Shown: one piece after another, positions 10,846 to 19,983 of the stretch
How the letters are laid out: each line of letters begins with the position of its first letter
Numbering within the stretch: the first letter of the stretch is position 1
Assembly: GCA_949987565.1 (NCBI GenBank)
Contig: OX465107.1
Coordinates: 2,376,684-2,440,683, forward strand
Direction: 5' to 3'
DNA length: 64,000 nucleotides
Source of the DNA: Luidia sarsii
Taxonomy: Eukaryota; Echinodermata; Asteroidea; Paxillosida; Luidiidae
Made by a program: the position numbers and the translations under genes
The notes under the pieces: generated by a model
What the model was told of the DNA's origin: nothing
Database searches by the model: none
The model's input: the letters and a program-made list of their open reading frames with translations, nothing else

Positions 10846-11289
10846 ATAAGAGGACCGACATATGACACTAACCGCCGTCGTTCAGCCATGCTGGTACCCC
10901 GTAAATTGTGTGGGGACAATACAAGGACGTGTTTTGTAAACCAGCGTAGGTTAGGCTTACGGCGCTACAGTTAGGGTTATGGTTACGGATAGAGTTAGAG
11001 TTCGGGTTGGGTTAGCGTTACTGATAGAGTTAGGATTAGGATTATGGTTAGGTTCAGGATTAGGGTTGTTAGGGTTAGGATTAGGATAAGGGTTATGGTT
11101 GTTTCGTGCTTGTGCCTGTAACTACCCGAGAAATGCATGAATGAATGAATGAATGAATGAATGAATGAATGAATGAATGAATGAATGATTGAATGAATGA
11201 ATGAATGCGGGAGGCCTCAGCAAAACCTGGCTTCGCGTATGCGCACTTATAGCTTAGCCATGGTGGTTAAGTGTCATACGTCGTGACGC
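10846..11289. mobile_element. Inverted-repeat element inserted in the satellite, with a degenerate TTAGGG core
   Basis: A 0.44-kb block of unrelated sequence splits a type A array. Its ends are imperfect inverted repeats of about 31 bp: the left end reads ATAAGAGGACCGACATATGA and then CACTAACCGCC; the right end in reverse complement reads ATAAGCGTCACGACGTATGA and then CACTTAACCACC. Inside are a degenerate TTAGGG/TTAGGATTAGG tract (about 10958-11098) and a (GAAT)n microsatellite (11146-11206). No ORF is present. I infer a non-autonomous DNA transposon. A clean target-site duplication could not be defined because the flanks are repetitive. Confidence 0.65.
11146..11206. repeat. (GAAT)n microsatellite
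   Basis: About fifteen tandem GAAT units, with one GATT variant, inside the inverted-repeat element. Confidence 0.95.
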
Positions 11290-11462
11290 TTATATGCCTC
11301 CCGTGGTAAGAGACACAGGGCTGTCCGTGGTGAGAGACACAGGGACTGTCCGTGGTGAGAGACACATGGGCTGTCCGTGGTGAGAGACACAGGGGCTGTC
11401 CGTGGTGAGACACAGAGGCTGTCCATGGTGTCTAGGCTGTTCGTGGTGAGAGACACAGAGGT
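11290..11462. repeat. Type A array, right of the insertion
   Basis: Continuation of the 25-bp array, ending with the familiar TAGGCTGTTCGTGG junction into linker A copy 4. Confidence 0.88.
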
Positions 11463-11601
11463 TGTCCATGTTGTTAAGAATAAATTTGGCAATGATATCG
11501 TAGTTCAATGTCGAATTTGGTAATCCAAACGAATTTTCGTTTGATTCCGTGTGATTAAAAGGGTGAATTTATATTCACTTTAGAAATAGAATTCAGTTTT
11601 T

Positions 11602-11784
11602 CGCAGTGGCTGTTGTTACGGCAGTTGTCCGTGTGGTTCCCTGACTTCACAGTATTTGTCAGGATGTTTAGCTCTTGGAACCAGACTATCAGCTAATAGA
11701 CTGGTTCAACCAGCATGCAATGCTGACGAAATACAATCAAGTCAGGGAACCACACGGACGACTGCCGTAACAACAGCCACTGCG
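11602..11784. mobile_element. 183-bp MITE with 46-bp terminal inverted repeats
   Basis: The first 46 bp, starting CGCAGTGGCTGTTGTTACGG, match the reverse complement of the last 46 bp (11739-11784) with one mismatch. No coding capacity. Linker A copies at about 890, 3465, 7580 and 9150 lack it and read through AATTTAATTTTTTGG, giving natural empty sites. The right flank begins TTAATATTTTGG, consistent with insertion at a TTAA in the ancestral AATTTAATTTT. The left flank (CAGTTTTT) has diverged, so the duplication is not certain. Confidence 0.85.
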
Positions 11785-11974
11785 TTAATATTTTGGTATC
11801 AAGCTGCAGTGGTTCTGACTGAGTGATACAAAAAGACTCCCCAGGGAGTAGTGTCGATAGTGTTTGTCTTGAGATGATGTGGTCACTCAAAATAGATGGA
11901 CCGGCCAGCTGACCAGTTGAGTTCGCCCTGATTGAAAAAAAAAGGAAGAAAGAACAAGAAATGGCCAATCCTAC

Positions 11975-12473
11975 CTGCTGAGCATGTCATTGAAATACCC
12001 CCCTGGATGAGCGCTCCTGAAGTCTTGTCCCAGTCTCTTCGTCTCCCCTGAAAAAAATCAAAACAAACAATCAAAATGTTTAATTTTTTTGTGCACTGGG
12101 TTTCAAGTTATTCGATGGTCTATCTATTCGATTGTCTTTTTGACCCTCTTTTTCAAGAATTGATCTATTCCAGAAATCAAATTTATATTTTGGACAGCTG
12201 AGCTTGATTTTCGTACCGGTAACAATCATCCCGTTCAATTCACATTTCAGACTTCCGTAGTGACAAGACTCGCTTGGTCATTTTGCAGCACAAAATGGTG
12301 GCCTTTTCAACCCCATAGCCTATATGGATTTTTTCTGTAAATTGCACATTACCTGTCTTCTGAGGTGGAGGAAGGCTTGAGATAAAAACGCCTTGAAATC
12401 CGAGGTAAATCCGAACGTCGGTCCACAAAGTCCCGATTTGCCACCTTGAAACCCGGTCGTCAGTCCAAAGCAA
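11975..12473 (-). pseudogene. Variant copy of the linker A exon module, nearest unique sequence
   Basis: Exon b (11975-12047) keeps its splice sites (the acceptor tract is all T) and reads RSAHPGGYFNDMLS. Exon a (donor junction at 12353) has an in-frame 12-bp deletion (FQGVFISS in place of FQGGKADILISS), so the frame to exon b stays open. Exon c is deleted. Upstream, the frame extends into non-satellite sequence (LWTDDRVSRWQIGTLWTDV) without an ATG. It may be the ancestral copy from which the satellite-borne ones were amplified; this is inference. Confidence 0.3.
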
Positions 12474-12479
12474 TCCTTC

Positions 12480-12720
12480 GGCTATCCGTCCACGATGTCA
12501 CGTCGATCGGAAACTGTTCAAAAATGGCCGCTACTTGTGCACGCGCCAATGGAGGCTAAAGCCACGCCCGGCCTCACATGCCCCGGGCGCTTTCGGAAAC
12601 CTCATTATTAATATGCGAGGTTCGTCTCTCCCACGTGCGTCCAGCCAATCACTGGCTTCTTTGCCATGAATTCAAAAGGGACGCAAGTAGTTCGTGCCAT
12701 TCTTTGCAAGCAAGTGCCCA
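12480..12720. promoter_or_regulatory. Promoter-like segment at the end of the macrosatellite
   Basis: GC- and CpG-rich compared with its neighbours. It has a CCAAT box at 12546 (GCGCCAATGGAGG) and another at about 12644 (CAGCCAATCACTGG), plus ACGCCC and CCCGGGC motifs. It could serve the minus strand toward the linker A module or a plus-strand transcript. There is no clear TATA box or first exon. Function is inferred from composition only. Confidence 0.3.
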
Positions 12721-12972
12721 CAATAGTTTGGGTCTATATACTACAATGAGTGAACTGGACAAGGGCAATGTATCGCTGCGTCTCCGTTGGTATGCGTAGA
12801 ACGGGCATTCTTGGGTGGACTGAGGCGACTTTTATTTGATAATACATGATTGTACGTTTATATAATAGCGCTATAATCTGTTCAATTGATCCCTGGTAAT
12901 GTTCCAAGAACGGTCTAAGATTGACCTGACCAACCTTTGGCAATAAGAGGAGGCCAATTCCTTAAGTAACTA
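12721..12972. other. Unassigned sequence
   Basis: No gene, tandem repeat or mobile-element signature seen. The following frame begins after a TAG at 12973. Confidence 0.5.
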
Positions 12973-12978
12973 TAGGCT

Positions 12979-13731
12979 GTGGAATATATATCCAACAGTT
13001 CAACTATTGCAAATTTCTCTGCAGAATTACTTGCAATCCTACTAGCATTAGAATGGAATGAAAACGTAAAACCAATCCAAACATGCATTTTCAGTGACTG
13101 TGCACTACAGGAAATCCCCAAACACAACCCCCCAAATAAGATAGTTTGCGACATCCGCTATACTTTAGTTAATATATTACACCAGAGAATCTCTGTCACT
13201 TTTGAATGGATCCCTGGACACTGTGGTATTCCAGGGAACGAAAAAGCTGACGAACTAGCAAAACCTGCCACGCACAAAAACGATATCGACTATACCATCC
13301 CTTTATCAATCCCTGAAATAAAACAACAACTTAAAGAGCAAACAAAAACAATATGGACAAATAAAATACCCAAGCAAGATCATTTAATAAAGACTAAATA
13401 CGACCCCCTACTGAATTTTACCACCTGGGGTTTCAAACGACCACAAGAGATCACTCTCCATAGGATACGCCTAGGAATATGCAAAAATCTAAATACCTTT
13501 CGACCAAAAATTGGAACCTACCCCAACGGACTCTGTGACACATGCACCATCCCAGACAACATTACACACTTTTTGCTATCCTGCTCGAAATTAAAAAAAA
13601 CCAACGAGAAATCCTCTTCAAAAACACACACCTACAGCCAAGTACAACACTTACCTATCTCCTTAACAAAAAAGAAAATTACCATGAAATACTCAAATTC
13701 ATTAAAAACTGTAATGTCCAAATATAAATGA
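12979..13731 (+). mobile_element. Non-LTR retrotransposon fragment: RNase H domain
   Basis: An open frame of 250 codons (it opens with GTG, not ATG, just after a stop) encodes the C-terminal part of an RNase H domain. The conserved AELLAILLALEW helix carries the catalytic Glu, then IFSDCALQ in the place of the second Asp, then WIPGHCGIPGNEKADELAK with the His and last Asp. A cysteine/histidine motif (CDTCTIPDNITHFLLSC) follows. The first RNase H strand and the entire reverse transcriptase are missing, so the copy is 5'-truncated and dead. The domain order suits the I/Jockey-type LINE clades that carry RNase H. The frame is intact, suggesting a fairly young insertion. Confidence 0.85.
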
Positions 13732-14805
13732 ATCAAAACACAATAAGATAGAACTGAAAATTACATAAAAATAGAATACAAATAACGTATATACAAACTT
13801 ATGCCACTGAATCCAATTAATTGTAATATTGCTCTTTGCGGGTGGGAGGGGCTGGGGATGATTGGCGGACCATTGTGTCACCCGTCATCACCTGGGTGGT
13901 GTTGCGAACCTGCGAATCAGCCGGAGGGGCCCGGGCCCTTAAACTGCACGGTACACGGTTCGACCCCCAGGACACCAGTGACACATTGTGATCTGAGGAT
14001 CCTCCCGGACCCCTCCCCCAGCAAGGATTAATGTACCTAGTAAAGAAAAAATAGCTCCGTTAATGGCACAAAAGGCACACCATATGCCGTAAGTGCCATA
14101 ACCCCCAATACAACACACACACATGTACAAGTTTTACAATTAGTCTGATTCAAAATATCTAGGCCTAGTATTTAGACTTGTCTTAAACCAGTGACAATTC
14201 AAAGAAGAAGTGTATATCTCCATAGGCTATATTTTTTACTAGGCTCGCCCACGATAGTTTATCCATCCATGCACCTTGGCCCTGTGTCACGGTAGGCTAT
14301 GAGTAAAGAACTCTGAAACAATTAGGCTAATAGAAATAAAAATAATATTGTGTAAATGGTACAAAACAAATCTTAGGGACCTAACTGAACAGCACGATTG
14401 GTGTATTTGGGCCACTCAACGATTGGCAACACATGGCTTAAAAAATGAAAGAGGCGATAGAGATGTAGATTAAAGCTGAAAATTACCATTAGCCACAACA
14501 ATCCAAAATAATGAAATACGGAACTCTGTATGTTGTTTTTTTACTACATTATGGCATTCTAACGGTGTTAGTGTTACTACCACAACAATCACATACCGGC
14601 CATAGCGCCCTCTGTTGGAGTAGGGGAGAACAGAGTGTTTGAAGTTCGTGGCGCACCCTGTACCAATGCATACAAAGACTTTCATCAACTCCAGCGTCGT
14701 TAGCCAATAATTTTATGTAGGACAAAAAACGACCATTGTTATCGCCGAGGAAAAATTTGATAGCCAGGACAAATTAGTCTTGGGGAGTTTGTTCCCTTTC
14801 AAGTC
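13732..14805. other. Intergenic sequence with a SINE-like segment
   Basis: 13732-13800 is A-rich and may be the 3' tail of the LINE fragment. About 13840-14035 contains GGTTCGACCCC, a match to a Pol III B box, in a GC-rich segment, possibly a tRNA-derived SINE. The rest (14040-14805) holds no recognised gene or repeat. Confidence 0.4.
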
Positions 14806-15612
14806 CTAACCCTAACCCTTACCCGACCCTAATCATAACTCTAACACTAACCCTAAACCTAGCCCTAACCCAAACCATATCCCTAACCTTAACACTAACC
14901 CTAACCCTAACCCTAACCCCAGCCCTAACCCTAACACTAACCTTAACCCTAACCCTAACCCTAACCCTAACCTTAACCCCCACCCCAACCCCCACCCCAA
15001 CCCCCACCCCAACCCCAACCCCCACCCCAACCCCCACCCCAACCCCAACCCCAACCGTAACCCTAACCAAAACCCTAAATCTAACCCTAACCCTAACCCC
15101 CAACCCCAACCCCAAACCCCAACCCCAACCCCAACCCTAACCCTAACTCTAACCCTAACCCTTACCCTAAACCTAACCCTAACCCTAACCCTAACCCTAA
15201 CCCTATACCCTAACCCTAACCCTAACCCTAACCCTAACCCTAACCCTAACCCTAACCCCAACCCCAACCCCAACCCCAACCGTAACCCTAACCATAACCC
15301 TAATTCTAACCCTAACCCCAACCCCAACCCCAACCCCAACCCAAACCCAAACCCCAACCAAAACCCCAACCCCAACCCCAACCCCAACCCCAACCCCAAC
15401 CCCAACCCCAACCCCAACCCTAGCCCTTACCCTAACCCTAACCCTAACCCTAACCCTAATCCTAACCCTAACCCTAACCCTAACCCTAACCCTAACCCTA
15501 ACCCTAACCCTAACCCTAACCCTAACCCTAACCCTAACCCCACCCCCAACTCCAACCCCAACCCTAACCCCAACCCTAGCCCTAACATCAACCCTAACCC
15601 TAACCCTAACCA
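14806..15612. repeat. Interstitial telomere-like repeat, (CCCTAA)n with (CCCCAA)n blocks
   Basis: About 0.8 kb of CCCTAA hexamers, the C-rich strand of TTAGGG, reading left to right on the plus strand. Blocks of CCCTAA alternate with blocks of CCCCAA or CCCCCACCCCAA. The longest pure CCCTAA run is near 15440-15535. Reverse ORFs rich in G, L, V and R come from the hexamer. The array is internal, with unique sequence on both sides, so it is an interstitial site rather than a chromosome end, unless misassembled. Confidence 0.95.
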
Positions 15613-16135
15613 GGCCTACCCCCTAACCTAAGTTTATATCCCCGGGAATGAGGCTGTACACCTGTGGACGAGTTGTTACCCTTTGTGGACGAGCTTGCGG
15701 TGGAGGGGGTGGTTAATGCACCTTTGGCGAGCTTTCCATTGGTGAATGAGATTCTGTGAGCGTCTCTCACTCTTAATTCGATTGTGCCTCACACCATGTA
15801 CCAGAGACATGTACCAGTCTCTGCCTCATCGTATAATGGGCAGCCTTAATTGGTGTCTCTCACTATGTGTTCAATATGCAATTGGCAAAACTAATGTGTT
15901 GTCACTCTGCTGGTGAGAAAGGCCCAACCAGGTTCGAGACGTCGAAGCTGTCAAGCCCTCTGCACTTTGAAAAAACTATGAATGAACTCCTCGACGTAAG
16001 TGCATCGAGAGTGCAGTCGTAGAGGAAGACGCCGGTCACTGTTGAAATCGATTTAATTTTTCCCTCAAAAACCAACTGTCTTAGACCTATCCAACCTTGA
16101 CTGAAACAGACGGGAATCCGGGTCTATATCCAGAT
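15613..16135. other. Unassigned intergenic sequence
   Basis: No ORF, tandem repeat or element signature recognised. Confidence 0.5.
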
Positions 16136-16139
16136 GTTT

Positions 16140-16164
16140 GGCTTCCGTTCCCCCCTCTCTCTCT

Positions 16165-16206
<42 letters not shown>

Positions 16207-17180
16207 CGATCGATCGATCGATCGAGCATAAACCATTAGATACGATACCCCGACATTGTCCAACCTTTGAGCACCCTGTCATAAACCCCAATATTAGGAA
16301 TCTTAAGACGGCCGCACCTGTCCCTATAGTCATGGACCGACATAGATTTCCGCAGGATGGGGACATTTTTATTGTTAGTGAGAGCGGTCGGCATTCTCCA
16401 AAGATGGAGGAGGCAGAGGCGGTCGTGGGAGGGGCGAAGGAATAATCTGTCTCATCCAAACCCCTTTATGGCTTCAAAGCCAATAAATGTCTGTATGCTG
16501 CAGTCTGTCTGTCTGTATGTATGTATGTCTGTATGTCTGTCTGTTGTTTGTTACTCTGTGTCCCTGTCTGTCTCTCGATCTCTCACTCCCACTTCTACCT
16601 CCCTCTCGCACTCTCCCCTCCCTCCTCTCTCTCTCTCTCTACTCATCTTCTCCCCTCTCCCCTCTCTCCCTTCTCCTCTCTTCTCTCTCACCCCCTCTCC
16701 CCTCGGCCCCTCTCTATACCCTCTCCCCCTTCCTTTCTTCGCTCTCATCCCCTCTCCCCTCTCACTCCCCCTCTCCCCTCTTCTCTCTCACCCCCTATCC
16801 CCCTCTCTCTCCTCTCCACTCTTGTCCCTCACTCCCCCTCTCCCCCCTCATCTCTCATCCCCCTCTCCCCTCTCATCTCTCATCCCTCTCCCCCTCTCTC
16901 TCCTCTCCCCTCTTCCCTCTCACTCCACCTCTCCCCTCTTCTCTCTCACCCCCATCCCCCTCTCTCTCTCCTCTCCACTATTGTCTCTCACTCCCCCCTC
17001 TCCCCTCTTCTCTTTCATCCCTCCTTTCCCCCTTCTCTCTCCTTTCCCCTTTTCCATCTCACTCTACCTCTCCCCCCTCGGTCCCTCTCTTCCCCTCTCT
17101 CTCCTCTCTTCTCACACTCAGCCATCTCCCCTCGGCCCCTCTTACCCCTTCCCCTCCCTCTCTCTCCCTCTCTTCTATGT
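16140..17180. repeat. CT-rich low-complexity region with (CT)n and (GATC)n
   Basis: (CT)n near 16157-16202 is followed by (GATC)n at 16203-16225. After about 300 bp of ordinary sequence comes roughly 620 bp of almost pure pyrimidine (16560-17180) with CCCCTCTC motifs. The S/L/P-rich forward frames and R/E/G-rich reverse frames are composition artefacts. Confidence 0.93.
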
Positions 17181-17404
17181 TTGTATGGTTAAAAACTGGA
17201 TCAAAGTCGGTTATCGGAACATTTTAGAGCATTGCGTACTGGCCTGTTTTGCTCGACCAATCCCTCAGTCCCGCAGTCCAATAATATGGCCTTCAATCAA
17301 TCGTACATTATTATTTTGCATTATTGACTCAGACACGGAGTTGGTATGTAGGGTGTCGTCGCGGGAAAGGTTGCCAAGGATACGGAGGAAATAGAGCCGA
17401 TTGC

Positions 17405-17570
17405 CAGAATTGAAAAAAAAACTGACTGGGAACTTTTGAACAAATTGAACAATTGGCAAAGAAAATTGGCAAAGACTGGACCGGGACGTGAACCCGAGAC
17501 CTCTGGATTAACATACCAGCGCTCTATCCAGCCCTTACTTAGATGGTGGCTTTCCCAAATCCATGTAGTC
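17405..17570 (-). mobile_element. tRNA-derived SINE
   Basis: On the minus strand a tRNA-like head ends with the B box GGTTCACGTCC (17484-17494). It is preceded by GGATAGAGCGCTGG and followed by a shared tail that appears on the plus strand as ACTGACTGGGAACTTTTGAA and AATTGGCAAAG. Related copies lie at 21236-21425, 44310-44470, 50930-51225 and 58028-58125. Confidence 0.7.
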
Positions 17571-17779
17571 AAAATTAATACGGATACATTTTCCTACGAA
17601 TGCAGAGACCCACAGGGCCAATAGATAAGAACTGAGACTGTGGGAATGTAATGCCTGCGACCAATCAACATTATTGAGACCGATGTACAAATTTTCTTCT
17701 GAACCTATCGACTTTCAAAGTGGACATTCTGAAAAGAATCAAAGGAATGCTTGGTGTGTGCATGCGGTCCATGTAATTT

Positions 17780-18350
17780 AGGCGCACTCTACATGTACAT
17801 GTACATGAACGTGTACGTATACAGTACATGTACGTGTACATGTACAGTACATGAACTGTACATGTACATGTACGTGTACATATATGTACACGTACATGTA
17901 CTGTACATGTACATGTACAGTACATGTACGTGTACATGTACATGTACACGTACGTGTACTGTATACGTACATGTACACGTACATGTACTGTATACGTACA
18001 CGTACATGTACTTTACGTGTACATGTACATGTATGTACACGTGTGTGTACAGTACATGCACAAAGTACACATGTACATGTACAGTGTGTACATGTGTATG
18101 CAGTGCACGCAGCATGCAGTGTACACAATGTACATGTAGATGTACATGTACAATACGTAGATGTACATGTACAAGTGTACATGTACGTACATGAACATCT
18201 AATGTACGTGCACTGCATACACATGTACATGTACATGTACATGTACATGTACTGTACATGTAGGCCTACATGTACATAATTTTATACTGTACATGTACAT
18301 GTACATGTACATGTGTACGTGTGTGCATGTACAATAGTGTTCATGTACAT
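17780..18350. repeat. Palindrome-rich ACATGTAC / GTGTACGT array
   Basis: About 570 bp built almost entirely from overlapping palindromic words (TGTACA, ACATGT, GTAC, CATG) in alternating purine-pyrimidine order. All six frames are open in places and give C/T/Y/M/H/V strings, which are not genes. Such DNA can form cruciforms or Z-DNA. Smaller patches of the same words occur at 19440-19500, 29520 and 37257-37425. Confidence 0.92.
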
Positions 18351-18351
18351 G

Positions 18352-19445
18352 TTATTATTATTATTATTATTTATTCATGCCATTCAATTTACAACACATA
18401 CAAGATGGGCAAGGGAGAGACAAAAGCAAAAACAATTGCTGTGGCCAGAGACCTGTCACTCCGCATCGAGCTGTGAATTTAAACTATGAAGTAAATTAAT
18501 ATAAATAAAATAAATAAATAAGTATAAATTAATATAAAAATAATTATTTGGAAAAAAATATTGCATAATTGAACAAGGTCACAGTGAATAGTTTGAAAGA
18601 TTAAGAGGAGAGAATATAGTTCCTAAGAGTAGCAAGAAAAGATGAAAAGGGCTGTAAAACAATACCATTGCGAATATTTTCAGACAGATTAGACCAGAGT
18701 CGAGGGAAAACATGGAAACAAGATAAATGCAGGGATTGAGTCCTAGCTTGACGGTGGATAAACAAAACATCATTAACATGGCGGGAATTAATACTCACAT
18801 TGTTAATACATTCATTACATTCAACAATATCAAACAGACACTTAGATACAAATGATAGAACAGCAAAGTCTCGACGAACAGATAATTTAGACCAACCAAG
18901 AGATTCCAACCTATCACAGTAACTCATGTCACCACGCTTCTGACCCAGGATAAAGCGGGTGGCACGCCTTTGTATTTTCTCCAAATCATCGACCTGCTTC
19001 TTAGTTTGAGGGAGCCAGGCAGGTACAGCATACTCTAATTTAGGAAGGACGAGAGCTTTATACAATGAAAGTTTTGCTGAAGTAGAAGAATTGAAGGCAA
19101 CAGTTTTGATGAGAGCAAGTGTGCGATTTGCAGAAGAAACAACAGATTTAACATGATCATTCCAAGATAGCTGATTGTTCAGAGTGACTCCGAGATATTT
19201 AATTGTAGAAACAGATGTCAGAGGGATACCAGAAAGAAGATAAGATGGGGGCGATAGATGGCGCTTGCGGGAGATGTGCATAATTTTGGATTTACTAGCA
19301 TTGAAGGTCATACCATTGGAGTCACTCCAAACACTCAGTGTATCAAGATCCTGCTGGAGAGTAGTAACATCAGAAGGAGCACAGACTTTGCGGTACAGTA
19401 AAATATCATCAGCGAATAAAGCACAATCAGAGTTAATGTGAAGGT
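18352..19445 (-). mobile_element. 5'-truncated non-LTR retrotransposon: reverse transcriptase C-terminal half
   Basis: On the minus strand the frame enters at the catalytic box C4 region (ALFADDILLYR, about 19400-19430) and continues through MTFNASKSKIMHISRKR, IKYLGVTLNNQLSW and LYKALVLPKLEYAVPAW to LEKIQRRATRFILGQKR. It ends in a stop at 18601 near LRNYILSS. These are the palm and thumb motifs of Jockey/CR1/L2-type LINE reverse transcriptases. A 250-bp AT-rich 3' end closes with an (AAT)n microsatellite tail (18352-18372). The endonuclease and the N-terminal part of the RT are missing. The copy sits inside the ACATGTAC array, which resumes at about 19446. The frame is uninterrupted, so it is likely recent. 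Confidence 0.9.
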
Positions 19446-19795
19446 GTACATGTGCAGTTTGTATTCACATGTAGATTCTTTAAACTGTACATGAACATTG
19501 CTTGTATTTAGTTGGCCGTTGTTTTTGCCAATGGCCCTTATTTTCCTTCCTCCGTGTTCCAAGCGATGACCGGGCGGTACAAATATTCGAGCAGCCCCAA
19601 CACATAACACGTACGTCATCCTGCATGAATGAACTAATTATTATGCATTATTCAGTGCCCTCTGACCTCTGTGCTACTGTATAATGCACATCCCTATTTT
19701 AGACGTTGTGGCGGTGTGTGGCCCATGTCTGTGCGTGCACTATCGGCAGACATTCATTGTACGTGCAAAGCACACGCGGCCAGGAAATACGAGAA
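19446..19795. other. Array remnant, then unassigned sequence
   Basis: 19446-19500 continues the TGTACATG-type repeat beyond the LINE insertion. 19500-19795 has no recognised coding signal and may include promoter sequence for the candidate exon that follows. Confidence 0.4.
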
Positions 19796-19983
19796 GAGAG
19801 CGCTGGACTCGTTGTCAGACCTTTATTTGTCTAAGGGATGAGTAAGAGATAACGAACGACTAATCACGAATTGTGGAAGGAGTGGTCCTGCTTTCACTGC
19901 TCTTGGGCTGGATTCGGAGACCTACTCTGCCGTCCTACTTGGAACAGACGACGATATTTATGTATCACTCGGAAATTGCTCAG
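19796..19983 (+). other. Candidate 5' UTR exon
   Basis: Sequence ending in GGAAATTGCTCAG before a strong splice donor (GTAAGTTT at 19984). No long frame. The next plus-strand coding exon is at 28460, preceded by the acceptor TCTCTCAG, so the two could be joined across an 8.5-kb intron. The exon's left limit is a guess. Confidence 0.3.

Larger units (their letters stand above)
11463..12479 (-). repeat. Linker A, copy 4 (interrupted and partly deleted)
   Basis: The last copy of linker A. It carries a 183-bp inverted-repeat insertion (11602-11784). It lacks the stretch between GGCCAAT and CCTACC that holds the candidate exon c in other copies. On its far side it passes not into a minisatellite but into unique sequence with promoter-like features. 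Confidence 0.82.

Noticed and set aside
1..11462. CRISPR array
   Set aside because: Repeats are contiguous, without unique spacers of uniform length, and the genome is eukaryotic.
14819..15417. Reverse ORFs of G/L/V/R repeats
   Set aside because: Translations of the telomere-like hexamer array.
16357..17394. Forward ORFs of 220-345 codons rich in S, L and P
   Set aside because: Produced by the CT-rich tract, with no start context, splice context or domain.
17671..18279. ORFs rich in C, T, Y, M, H and V on both strands
   Set aside because: Products of the ACATGTAC palindromic array.
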